From Opitutaceae bacterium (GTDB lineage Bacteria > Verrucomicrobiota > Verrucomicrobiia > Opitutales > Opitutaceae): a stretch of DNA of 64,000 bases. The notes under the pieces are model-generated. The model was not told the DNA's origin. It saw only the letters and a list, made by a program, of their open reading frames with translations, and ran no database searches. The translations under genes and the position numbers were made by a program. Positions 1-8,073 of this stretch are shown in pieces (position 1 is the stretch's first letter; every line of letters begins with the position of its first letter). The stretch lies in NCBI GenBank assembly GCA_030693515.1, contig JAUYAK010000057.1, positions 114,589-178,588 on the forward strand, read 5' to 3'.

Positions 1-584
1 CAGTTGGCGTGCGCCGCCACGTCGGCGAAGCGCGCGCGATCGCGGTCCAGCATCTCAAGCCACGCAAAGAGATGGTGCGAGAGGACCACCGGCTGCGCGC
101 GCTGGAGGTGCGTGTAGCCGGGGATGAGCACATCGCGGTTCGCGTGGGCCACCGCGAGCAGGGCGCGCTCGGCGCCGAGGATTTTCTCCGCGAGGACGGC
201 GCAGGCGTGCTTGAAGAACAGCCGCATGTCCGTCGCGATTTGGTCGTTGCGGCTGCGCGCGGTGTGCAGCTTGGCCGCCGCGGGCACGCGTTTCGTCAGC
301 GCCTGCTCGATGTTCATGTGGACATCCTCGAGCTTCGTGTCCCACGTGAATTTCCCGGCCGCGATCTCGGCGAGGATGGTGTCGAGGCCGGCGTGGATGG
401 CATCGCGCTCCTTGGCCGTGATGAGGCCGGTGTGCGCGAGCATGGCCGAGTGGGCCTTGCTGCCGGCGATGTCAAAGGGCGCGAGCCGGCGGTCGAACGA
501 GACGGACTCGCTGAACTGCAGCATCAACTCGGCGGGACCGGCGGTGAACCGCCCGCCCCAGGTGGCGTGGGATGGCTTGGCCAT
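1..584 (-). CDS. argH: Argininosuccinate lyase, N-terminal part (cut by window edge)
   Basis: Argininosuccinate lyase splits argininosuccinate into arginine and fumarate, the last step of arginine synthesis, in the cytosol. The minus-strand reading from the ATG at 584 opens with [17 protein letters not shown] and continues through [32 protein letters not shown] and [17 protein letters not shown]. These are the conserved N-terminal blocks of the fumarase/aspartase superfamily enzyme, including the substrate-binding S-R-N-D-Q stretch and the T-H-L-Q-x-A-Q-P block near the edge. About 194 codons are visible. The C-terminal catalytic-serine loop lies outside the window. No other arginine gene is seen beside it. 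Confidence 0.96.
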   Translation of the reverse strand, partial: MAKPSHATWGGRFTAGPAELMLQFSESVSFDRRLAPFDIAGSKAHSAMLAHTGLITAKERDAIHAGLDTILAEIAAGKFTWDTKLEDVHMNIEQALTKRVPAAAKLHTARSRNDQIATDMRLFFKHACAVLAEKILGAERALLAVAHANRDVLIPGYTHLQRAQPVVLSHHLFAWLEMLDRDRARFADVAAHAN

Positions 585-672
585 AGCCGGAAGAGATGAC
601 GCCCGGCGGCAGAGACGCGCAACGCTGAAACCTGCGCCTTGCAGCACAGTTTGCGCGCCGCAAAGTCGACGC

Positions 673-1158
673 ATGCCTCGATTCGCCATCCGCGCCGCCG
701 CATTCGCCCTCGCGCTTGCGCTCGCGGTCGCCGCGGCGGCTGCGGATGCCACCGAGCTGCGCCGCTACGATCGGGTCGAGATCGCGCCGACGCGAACCTC
801 GATCTACATCGGGACCGTGGCGATGACGATGCCGCCCTTCACCCGCGCGAACGGCGCCTACGAATCCACTTACGCGGCGAAGGTCTTCCCCTTTTTTTTC
901 CAAAGCGAAACCGGCCGGCTCCGCGTCGATATTTCCGACGCCATGCTGGGCCGCCTGGAGCGCGGTGAGCGCGTGGCTTTCACCGGCCAGGCAATCGCCA
1001 CCCATGGCGACGAACGCCGCGTTGAGGGTCACGCCACGCCCGCGGAGCCTGGTGCGCCCCACGGCACGATCAAGGTCCGGGTGTTTGTCTCCAAGCGCAT
1101 CGAACTCATCTTCAACACCACCTACCGCTTCCCCGAAGCCGCGGCGCCAGAGAAATAA
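673..1158 (+). CDS. Small secreted protein of unknown function
   Basis: A 161-residue protein. The start at 673 gives [26 protein letters not shown], a clear Sec signal peptide with probable cleavage near residue 24, followed by an Arg-rich soluble domain of about 135 residues. I do not recognise the family. The mature part ([22 protein letters not shown] ... [21 protein letters not shown]) looks all-beta, with an internal G-R-L-E-R-G-E-R turn and a C-terminal I-K-V-R-V-F-V-S-K strand. It stands alone, divergent from argH with an 88-base gap, and is followed by a hairpin terminator. Periplasmic location is inferred from the signal peptide only. Confidence 0.75.
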   Translation: MPRFAIRAAAFALALALAVAAAAADATELRRYDRVEIAPTRTSIYIGTVAMTMPPFTRANGAYESTYAAKVFPFFFQSETGRLRVDISDAMLGRLERGERVAFTGQAIATHGDERRVEGHATPAEPGAPHGTIKVRVFVSKRIELIFNTTYRFPEAAAPEK

Positions 1159-1159
1159 A

Positions 1160-1185
1160 ACACCCGGCTTTCGGGCCGGGTTCCA
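1160..1185 (+). terminator. Hairpin terminator after the 673-1158 gene
   Basis: ACCCGGC (1162-1168) pairs with GCCGGGT (1175-1181) around a six-base loop, directly after the stop codon. The T run behind it is weak, so efficiency is uncertain. It lies between the end of the plus-strand gene and the 3' end of the minus-strand tRNA-Asp and could serve both. Confidence 0.5.
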
Positions 1186-1203
1186 CTCTCCCCGAGGGAG
1201 AAA

Positions 1204-1280
1204 TGGCGGGATGGACGGGACTCGAACCCGCGACCTTCTGCGTGACAGGCAGACGCTCTAACCAACTGAGCTACCACCCC
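1204..1280 (-). tRNA. tRNA-Asp (anticodon GTC)
   Basis: Full cloverleaf on the minus strand. The acceptor stem GGGGTGG/CCATCCC has one G-T pair, the D arm begins GCTCAGTTGG, and the anticodon stem-loop has GTC at 1244-1246. The T arm is GCGGG-TTCGAGT-CCCGT, and a discriminator G is followed by encoded CCA. It is divergent from the tRNA-Arg, with 107 bases between the two 5' ends that must hold both promoters. Confidence 0.97.
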
Positions 1281-1387
1281 GTGAAATGGGAAAGGACGCG
1301 GAACGTAGGTTCGAGGGAGGTTGAGTCAAGCGCGGTTTTCCCTTGTCCGCTCCCGCGGCAAAAACTACTCGTCCGTGCGCACTTTTC

Positions 1388-1464
1388 GCGGTGGTAGCTC
1401 AGCTGGATAGAGCATCGGTTTTCTAAACCGATGGTCGCGAGTTCGATTCTCGCCCACCGCGCCA
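1388..1464 (+). tRNA. tRNA-Arg (anticodon TCT)
   Basis: Full cloverleaf: acceptor GCGGTGG/CCACCGC, anticodon stem TCGGT/ACCGA with loop TTTCTAA giving anticodon TCT, T arm GCGAG-TTCGATT-CTCGC, discriminator G and encoded CCA. It reads AGA codons, which are rare in this high-GC genome. Downstream, CATGCCCG (1463-1470) and CGGGCATG (1507-1514) can pair and may help terminate or process the transcript. Confidence 0.97.
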
Positions 1465-1683
1465 TGCCCGCAAACCGGGGTCGCAGCTGGGCGACCCAGT
1501 CAATCCGGGCATGCCACGGGTCTGGGCAGCACGAGCCCAACGAAATCTCGTTCACCCAGCGGCCCGAAATTCATCATGACGGGTCCTTGGCGAGAGCCGG
1601 GGTAGCGCGCCGAACCCTACCAAGCAGCTAGGTCGCCGCGTCTGTCAAAACCGGACGCGCGAGCCCTGCGCAAACGATTCCGT

Positions 1684-4600
1684 TTAGAATGTGAAGCTGC
1701 TCGAGAGCAGCCAGCGGGTTTCGTTGGGAATGCGGATGACGGCGATGCTGCCATCGGGATTGGCAGTGACGGGGATGTCCTTGCTGTTGCCCCAGGCGTT
1801 GCGGACGTTGAGCTGGAGTCGCCAGTCGACGTTCTTGAAGATCCGGCGGCGGTAGCTCGCCCATACGTCGCCCGCGAGTTCCTCGGGGCCATAGAAGGGA
1901 CGATCGAGGTCGGGGAACTGCGTTTGCATCACGGGATCGCTGTCGGCGATCTGGCTGGTGCTCGTGTAGAGTTTGTTGGTCGCCACGATTTTCTCCTTCA
2001 GCGCCTGCCCGGTGAGGAAGGGGGCGCCGATGGCAACCTTGCCCTGCCAGCGCACCGAGGTGCCGACGCTCATGGCTTTCAGGATCGGATTTTCGAAGCC
2101 GCGGAGGTCGTAGGTGGAGGTGAAGTTGGCGCGCCATTTCCGCTGCTCGGGGGAGACGGCGCCGTCGCGGGCGAGCGTTGCAGCGAGAGGATTGCCGACA
2201 TTGCTGGCAAAACGGGTCGCGGCGGTCTGGCGCTCGGGCAGCGCCGGACCTTGGTCGATGCCGAGCAGGTTGAATTTCACGAGATTCGCGTAAACGGCGT
2301 CGGCCACCTGCTTGGTCAGCTTGGCGGAGCCGCTGACGACGGTCTCCTGCTTCGCGACGTTGAAAGACACGCGCCAGCGCGGGGTGATGTTGCCCACGAG
2401 CTCGGTTTCGAGGCCACGCGCGTCGAGATCACTGGTATCGGTGAGGCCAGCGATGCCGTTGGTGAGCGTGTTGTTGCCGGCGGCGTTGAGGCGCAGGTTG
2501 TTCAAGGTGCGCGTCGGCTCCGGGTGCAGCTGCTGAAACGCGGCGTAGAGCTGCTGGTAGGAGTTGTAGCCGGCGGCGATGACGCCGGGAATCGTGTTGA
2601 ACGCGATGCCTTGGGACTGAGCCGTGACATAGCGGCTCATCATGAAATTCGGGTAGGCATAGACGCCACTCGTCGCACCCTGGGCGTTGTTGCTGCTGCT
2701 GGTCTGGATGGTGTGAAAATTATTCACCCGGAGCGAGACGCGGCGGTCGAGGAATTCGATGAGGATGCCATACTCCTTGGTCGTGCCCGCCGGGGCGTCG
2801 ATGATCTGGCCGTGCAGGTTGGTGCGAACATTGACGGGATTGAAGTTGCCCGAGGAGTTGTAGAAACCACCGAGTTCGATGCCGAGGGGCAGCTTCTTGG
2901 TCAGGAAACGCGGCACGCGCCCCACGGTGCTCCACGTGAAATTGCGGCCGCGCTCGTCGAGGTTAGGCGTGGAATCGAGACGCAGCGCGGAATTGTCGAG
3001 CGTGTCGTCGGGGTTACGCCGGTTTCCGACACTCGAGAACGTGCGGAGATGATCCCAGCGCCAGCCGACGACGCTGACGAGGTGGTTCTTCAGGAAGTCG
3101 CTCTTGAGGCTGAGGGATTGCGAGTCGATCAGCTGGCGGCTCTTGGAATTGCCGTTCAGGAACCGCAGGACGGACAGGGGTTCGGCGGCCATCCGCTTGT
3201 TAGTAAAATCGAAGAAGCTGACGTTGTAGGTGTCGCCCGACTGGGGCACGCGCGCGGTGACGACATTGGTGATGCGAACGTCGTTGATTGAATTCGCGTT
3301 CAGGACGGAGGGCCCGAGATATTGCTGCACAATGGGTGTCGTGCGGAAGTTGCTGCCGATGGCGGCCTGAAACACGTCGGTGTTGAGATTGCGCGTCGTG
3401 CTGGTCCAGCCCGTGGCGTAGTTGAAGGTGGAGGCGTCGTTGCGGTTGCGCGTGTGAAGGCCGGTGAAGACGTGGTTGCCGAGGGGCAGGCCAAACAGCT
3501 TCTTGCCGCGATCCTCGAGATCGAGCCGGTAGAAGGCCGTGGCGCGAAACGCCTCGCGGGTGCCGGTCTGCGTGCGATCAGTGATGCCCTGCTGGTCGAT
3601 AAACGGGCGCCCGACATTGGGGTTGGGCTGATCATTGGAAAGGAATCGGGCGACATCGATGGAGATGCCACTGGCGGGAGAACCGCCGCCGTTGTTGCCA
3701 AACGAAAACGGCAGCAGGCGCGTCGAGCGCGTCTTCTGCTGGTCATAGGCCAGTTCGAAGCCGCCGCGGCCGCCGAAGAGTTCCTGGGTGAACGCGACGT
3801 TACCGACTTGGAAGACCTGCTCGATATGATTGAGGCCGCCGCTGATCAGTTTTTTTCGGTAATCGAAGATGGCGCGGTTTTGCAGCGTGTAGGCCACGAA
3901 GCCGGTGGGCACCACGGTGCCGCTGTAAAACGTGTCGATGGCGTCGCGACCGTTCGGATTCTGGGCGTAACGGATCCGGCCCATGATGCCGGCGATCCCG
4001 GCCAGCGCCGGATTGTTCGAGGTGGAGTAGCCGGGCGTGCTCTGGTTGGCGGCGTCAAAGACCAGTGGAATCTGAATGAAGTAAGGCACGCCGATGCCGG
4101 GATTGGCGGCGACGATGGCGGAGGAGCTCAGGCGATTATCCACCGTGACCTTGGGCCGATACGAGTAGGTCGGCGAACCCAGCACGAGGCGGGGATCGAG
4201 GCCGGTGCCGGGGATCGAGGCGATGGCGGGGTTGGGCGCCTGGAAGAAATTCAACATCGTGTTGACCGGCGGGATGACATTGACCGGGTTCGACTGGCTG
4301 TCGCCCATCTCGCCGGAGACCCGCACACTGGTCTTGCCGATCCAGCTGGCGGCCTTGCCGTCGCGGAGCACGCCTTCGAGTGAGATGTAGCCGCGACGCT
4401 TGCGGTCGAAGGCGGGCTTCTGCTGGTAGTTGTTGTGCTCGTTGACCGTCGCGACGCGGAACGCGAAACGGCCCTTCACCAGCACGCGGTTGAGATCCAG
4501 CGTCGCACGGTAGGAATCTTCCGAACCGAAGCGGGCGCCGATCACCGTGCGGTTGCGCTGGAGCTGAGGGTGGATGATGGAGCTCTCGATGATGCCCGCG

Positions 4601-5445
4601 GGGTTGCCGATGCCAAAGAGCAGTGAGTTCGGACCGCGCGCGATGGTGACGCCGGAGGAATTATAGGCGTCGAACGGGATATCCGTGAGGAAATAATCGC
4701 GCGTGGTCGTGGCCGCGCCGATGCCGCGCACGCGGTTGTTGCCCTGGGGATTCTCGCGGCTCTCCGATTGATCGGGCCGGCCGGATTCCGTCGCGCCACC
4801 GGCAAAATTGCCAAAAACGCCGCCGATTTCCGTCGCGGTGGTAAGCGAGAGGAGTTCGCCGAGATTGGTCGAGGCCGTGTCGGCGAGAAACTCTGGCGTG
4901 ATGATGCTGATGGCGGCGCCCACGTCGCGCAGCGCCGTGTTGATGCGCGTGCCGGCGAGGGTGCTGGCCGCCGAATAGCCGACCGCGTCGTTCTCGCTGA
5001 CAACAAACGGATTCAACGTGACGGTCTCTTCCTGGGCACGTTCGCCGGAATCGGAACGGACGACTGGACGCCGGCCATCGGTCGGGCGGAGGCTGGGCGC
5101 GGCCGAGGCCACCGGACGCACCGCGTAGGCGCCCGTCGTCGGCTCGCGGGTGGCGCCCAGGCCCGTCCCGGCGAGGAGCGCGTCGATGGCCTCCTGCGGC
5201 GTGAAGCGGCCCGCGACGGCGTTGGTGCGCACGGCGAGCGTATTCTCGCTCGGAAACGCGATCTCGACCTCGGCTTGGGCGGCAAAGCGCTTGAGCGTCT
5301 CGCGCGCTTCCCCGGCCGGCACGATGAAATTGCGGGCCGTCTCCGCCGCGGCGGCGAACACTCCGATTACCGAAGCAAGAAAGAAGACAATAGTGCGGCC
5401 GGCGCGACGCGCACGCAGGTAGGACAAGGGGTCAGGGCAGTTCAT
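1684..5445 (-). CDS. TonB-dependent outer-membrane receptor with N-terminal STN signalling domain
   Basis: 1253 residues from the ATG at 5445. I preferred this to the upstream ATG at 5526 because it is followed directly by a signal peptide (hydrophobic core FFLASVIGVFAAAAE, residues 21-35) and has AGGAG just upstream. Residues about 40-110 form an STN (secretin/TonB short N-terminal) domain. LNPFVV (144-149) and GYSAASTLAGTRI open the plug, and ARGPNSLLFG follows in it. The barrel ends in S-S-F-T-F with a terminal aromatic. STN domains contact a FecR anti-sigma factor, and fecR and the sigma gene lie immediately upstream in the same direction, so this should be a substrate-sensing transducer. 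The ligand cannot be told from sequence. Confidence 0.94.
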   Translation of the reverse strand: MNCPDPLSYLRARRAGRTIVFFLASVIGVFAAAAETARNFIVPAGEARETLKRFAAQAEVEIAFPSENTLAVRTNAVAGRFTPQEAIDALLAGTGLGATREPTTGAYAVRPVASAAPSLRPTDGRRPVVRSDSGERAQEETVTLNPFVVSENDAVGYSAASTLAGTRINTALRDVGAAISIITPEFLADTASTNLGELLSLTTATEIGGVFGNFAGGATESGRPDQSESRENPQGNNRVRGIGAATTTRDYFLTDIPFDAYNSSGVTIARGPNSLLFGIGNPAGIIESSIIHPQLQRNRTVIGARFGSEDSYRATLDLNRVLVKGRFAFRVATVNEHNNYQQKPAFDRKRRGYISLEGVLRDGKAASWIGKTSVRVSGEMGDSQSNPVNVIPPVNTMLNFFQAPNPAIASIPGTGLDPRLVLGSPTYSYRPKVTVDNRLSSSAIVAANPGIGVPYFIQIPLVFDAANQSTPGYSTSNNPALAGIAGIMGRIRYAQNPNGRDAIDTFYSGTVVPTGFVAYTLQNRAIFDYRKKLISGGLNHIEQVFQVGNVAFTQELFGGRGGFELAYDQQKTRSTRLLPFSFGNNGGGSPASGISIDVARFLSNDQPNPNVGRPFIDQQGITDRTQTGTREAFRATAFYRLDLEDRGKKLFGLPLGNHVFTGLHTRNRNDASTFNYATGWTSTTRNLNTDVFQAAIGSNFRTTPIVQQYLGPSVLNANSINDVRITNVVTARVPQSGDTYNVSFFDFTNKRMAAEPLSVLRFLNGNSKSRQLIDSQSLSLKSDFLKNHLVSVVGWRWDHLRTFSSVGNRRNPDDTLDNSALRLDSTPNLDERGRNFTWSTVGRVPRFLTKKLPLGIELGGFYNSSGNFNPVNVRTNLHGQIIDAPAGTTKEYGILIEFLDRRVSLRVNNFHTIQTSSSNNAQGATSGVYAYPNFMMSRYVTAQSQGIAFNTIPGVIAAGYNSYQQLYAAFQQLHPEPTRTLNNLRLNAAGNNTLTNGIAGLTDTSDLDARGLETELVGNITPRWRVSFNVAKQETVVSGSAKLTKQVADAVYANLVKFNLLGIDQGPALPERQTAATRFASNVGNPLAATLARDGAVSPEQRKWRANFTSTYDLRGFENPILKAMSVGTSVRWQGKVAIGAPFLTGQALKEKIVATNKLYTSTSQIADSDPVMQTQFPDLDRPFYGPEELAGDVWASYRRRIFKNVDWRLQLNVRNAWGNSKDIPVTANPDGSIAVIRIPNETRWLLSSSFTF

Positions 5446-5541
5446 CGCTCCTATGACCCCGGGCGGATGAACTTCCGTGAAGTCGCGGCAAAGAAACCGG
5501 AAAATATGTCGGCCGCACCACGCCATGCACCGAACGGCACC

Positions 5542-6579
5542 TCAACGCCCGGGCCGGAACGCGATCTCGGTCTCGTTGCGCCACTCGGCGCGCAGGTCGA
5601 AGGCGGATTCGAGGAGGCGCACAAAACCCTCGATATTGTCCGAACGGATGGTGGCGTTGATCCGCAAGGCGCGGAGCGCCGGCGCCGCGAGAATGAGTTG
5701 GACGGGATTGCGCTGGTTCAGGGTGGCCACCACCTCGCCCAGCGGCGCATCCGAAAAATCCAGAAACTTAGGCTGCCATGCGAGGTGCTGAGCCAGATCG
5801 GTCTCGGTCAGGTTCGCGATCGGGGCGGTCGGGGCGGCCTGGTCCAGCGGCAGGACGGCGCGCTGCCTGGCTTCGAGGAGTCGTGCTTCCGTTGCGCCGG
5901 GCCCATCCGCCCCGCGGCCAAACGCCACGCGCCCCTCCGTCACCACCACCTCGACACTGGCCGCGGCGAGCCGGACATTGAAGGCCGTGCCGACGGCGCG
6001 GGCGGTCACGCCCGCCGCATCGACGACAAACGGTCGCGCCGAATCTTTCGAGACGACGAAGTGGGCCTCACCTCGCTCCAGCCGCACCCGTCTCAGCCCC
6101 GGGGAAAAATCCACGGTGAGGCGCGCACCGCGGTTGAGCTCGACGACCGAGCCGTCATCGAGCACGAGCCGCTCGCAAGGCGCAGCCAGCGCGGTGGACA
6201 GGGCACGCGCGGGCTCGGCGTCGGATGAATGGTCGGCCGGAATCCAAATCACGCAGGCAATCACCGCCGCCGCGGCGAGAGCGAGACTCCGGGCCAGCCA
6301 ACGCGGTTGCCGGCGGAACGAAAATATCCCGCGCGGCGCGAGCAGATCGGGATCGGGGGCGGCGGGGACGACCGCGGGCAATCCCGCGATCCGGTCAAAC
6401 TCCCGCCACGCCCACCGCCGGCCCCGCAGCGCCTCGCCGTGCCGCGGATCGGCGGCCAGCCATTGTGAAAACGCGTCCTGCTCCGCCGGGGTGAGCCCGC
6501 GCTCGTGGCGCACGACCCAGAGGGCGGCCTCGCGCGCGACGGCGCGGGGGACCTCGGCCGGTCTCGTCTCCGGGTTCAT
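5542..6579 (-). CDS. FecR-type anti-sigma factor
   Basis: 345 residues. The N-terminal cytosolic DUF4880-like stretch is AREAALWVVRHERGLTPAEQ (from about residue 15), with the W-L-A-A-D-P-R-H-G-E-A-L block. One membrane helix lies at about 94-112. A periplasmic FecR domain (ERLVLDDGSVVELNRGARL ... GEAHFVVSKDSARPFVV) follows, and the C-terminal FLDFSDAPLGEVVATLNQRN segment resembles DUF4974/secretin. FecR proteins hold the ECF sigma factor and relay the signal from the receptor STN domain. The ATG at 6579 overlaps the sigma gene stop as ATGA, so the two are translationally coupled. A 96-base gap separates it from the receptor gene. Confidence 0.94.
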   Translation of the reverse strand: MNPETRPAEVPRAVAREAALWVVRHERGLTPAEQDAFSQWLAADPRHGEALRGRRWAWREFDRIAGLPAVVPAAPDPDLLAPRGIFSFRRQPRWLARSLALAAAAVIACVIWIPADHSSDAEPARALSTALAAPCERLVLDDGSVVELNRGARLTVDFSPGLRRVRLERGEAHFVVSKDSARPFVVDAAGVTARAVGTAFNVRLAAASVEVVVTEGRVAFGRGADGPGATEARLLEARQRAVLPLDQAAPTAPIANLTETDLAQHLAWQPKFLDFSDAPLGEVVATLNQRNPVQLILAAPALRALRINATIRSDNIEGFVRLLESAFDLRAEWRNETEIAFRPGR

Positions 6580-7109
6580 GGGCTGCGGGAGAAATGACCG
6601 CGCGCCCGGAAAAACTCCGCGCACTTGTCCAAACCGATGGCGCTCTGGGTCTCGACGGTGTGCTCGGAAATGCCGAGCCGGGCGGCGACCTCCTTTTGCG
6701 GGAGGCCGTAGATGCGGCGCAGCGTAATCACCTGCCGGCAGCGCTCCGGCAGGGCCTGGATCGCGTCGATCAACACGCGAAATTCCTCCAGCCGGGCGAC
6801 GGTCTCACGGATGTCCTCATGCTCATCCAAGACCCCGCCGAGGTCTAAATCCCCCAAAGGTTCCGTGGGTTTTCTTTCGCGATCGCGGAGCCGGTTGAGC
6901 GCGAGGTTGCGCCCGGCGACGAACAACAGTGCCTTGGCCGAGAGCACCGCGCCGTTCTCCCGGGCGCGCAGCACGCGCAACACCGCCTCCTGCACGACAT
7001 CCTCGGCATCGGCGACCCCGGGAAACCGGCTGGTCAGCCACGCCCGCAGCATGGACTCGTGCGGCTGCACCTCGTCCGCATACCACTGCGGGATGCCCGC
7101 TGCAGGCAT
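6576..7109 (-). CDS. ECF-family RNA polymerase sigma factor (FecI-like)
   Basis: 177 residues from the ATG at 7109; an upstream TTG at 7166 would add 19 residues but has no clear ribosome site. Sigma region 2 is ESMLRAWLTSRFPGVADAED with V-V-Q-E-A-V-L-R-V. Region 4 is ALPERCRQVITLRRIYGLPQ and KEVAARLGISEHTVETQ, a clear helix-turn-helix. It is first in the sigma-FecR-TonB receptor operon. By analogy with FecI it would bind core polymerase and turn on the receptor genes when the ligand is present. Confidence 0.93.
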   Translation of the reverse strand: MPAAGIPQWYADEVQPHESMLRAWLTSRFPGVADAEDVVQEAVLRVLRARENGAVLSAKALLFVAGRNLALNRLRDRERKPTEPLGDLDLGGVLDEHEDIRETVARLEEFRVLIDAIQALPERCRQVITLRRIYGLPQKEVAARLGISEHTVETQSAIGLDKCAEFFRARGHFSRSP

Positions 7110-7223
7110 GGCGCGGGATATTTCGGATCGGGGTGAATCCACGGGCGCAAGCTTGCGGGCGGGCAAATCACTGCAAGCCCGAATCCAAGATTGGCGGCCC
7201 GCTGGCCGGCGATGGTGCGCGCC

Positions 7224-7304
7224 TCAGCCCAAGACCAAGGGTCCGCTGGCGCAAAAATCCATCTTGCCGAAGGTCGCCATCTTGCGGCCCGCGCCGTGGG
7301 AAGC
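7224..7304 (-). pseudogene. 3' scar of a second DUF1552 gene
   Basis: On the minus strand this stretch encodes ASHGAGRKMATFGKMDFCAS, then GPLVLG and a stop. It matches the last codons of the intact DUF1552 protein at 8074-9390 (HGVGHTIATFGKADFCTAGP, LALG, stop). The nucleotide match is also good, with long identical blocks such as TTGCCGAAGGTCGC. Similarity stops upstream of 7304 and no start or body of the gene remains. I read it as the end of a lost paralogue; a short local duplication is the alternative. Confidence 0.7.
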
Positions 7305-7366
7305 GCGCCGCCCACGCCGGCGCGGCACGCTTGACCGGCGCACTGTGCGCCGCAAAACAACGGGTC

Positions 7367-8038
7367 ATGCATCAGCCCGCCCGAAAACGGAATATCGCCG
7401 CCACGGTGTTGCTGGTCCTGCTGGTCACCCTCGCGTTGGCCTACGCGTTTTCAGTTCCGCGACAAACGCTCATTTTCGTCAACACGGTGATTGCGACAGC
7501 GGCCTTCATCGCCGCGATCTTCACCGTCATGCTGCAGATCGATGTCAGACGGTTCGACCGCCTGAAGCGGGGCGAGGGCGTGCTCGCGACCTGGACGGTC
7601 GCTCCCGAGCAGTGGGCGCGGTTTGGAGCCAGCAGCCGCGAGTGGGATACCCGCCCGGGCATCGGTTCCAACACGGTCGATCTCGCGCAGGCGGCGGAGG
7701 CCGGCGGCATCCTCATCACGGTCTCCGACAACGCGCTGCTCGTCGGCCGCGATTTTTATTCGCTGGAGAAAAGCACGAAGGTGCGCGTCTACGACACCTG
7801 GATGGAATTCAACACCTACAACCCCGGCTCCGCGAAGACGAGCGGCCGCCACTTGATCCAGCGTGTGCCCGTCGCACCCGGAGCCGAGGCCTCCGCCCGG
7901 CGCATTGCGCAACACTACACCCAGGTGTATGCGGCCGCAGTGGCGGCCCCCTTCTCGCGGCTCAAGGCTCTCCTCGTGGTCGGCGGCATCACCCTGTTGC
8001 CGGCGCTGGCCGCGTTGGTAGCGTGGTGGCTGGACTGA
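7367..8038 (+). CDS. Conserved hypothetical membrane protein
   Basis: 223 residues. Two membrane helices lie near the N terminus (ATVLLVLLVTLALAYAFSV, about 11-29, and a second about 36-57, TLIFVNTVIATAAFIAAIFT). A soluble domain (60-190) is rich in charged residues and aromatics (LATWTVAPEQWARF, VRVYDTWMEFNTYNP), and the final helix is about 200-222. I cannot name the family. The layout suggests a bitopic or small polytopic inner-membrane protein with a globular loop. It converges with the DUF1552 gene, stop to stop, with 35 bases between. Confidence 0.75.
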   Translation: MHQPARKRNIAATVLLVLLVTLALAYAFSVPRQTLIFVNTVIATAAFIAAIFTVMLQIDVRRFDRLKRGEGVLATWTVAPEQWARFGASSREWDTRPGIGSNTVDLAQAAEAGGILITVSDNALLVGRDFYSLEKSTKVRVYDTWMEFNTYNPGSAKTSGRHLIQRVPVAPGAEASARRIAQHYTQVYAAAVAAPFSRLKALLVVGGITLLPALAALVAWWLD

Positions 8039-8073
8039 CCGACTAGGCACACGGGCAACGCACCCGCCCTACC

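Noticed and set aside
1203..1397. Short open frames running through the two tRNA genes
   Set aside because: Explained fully by the tRNA-Asp and tRNA-Arg cloverleaf sequences.
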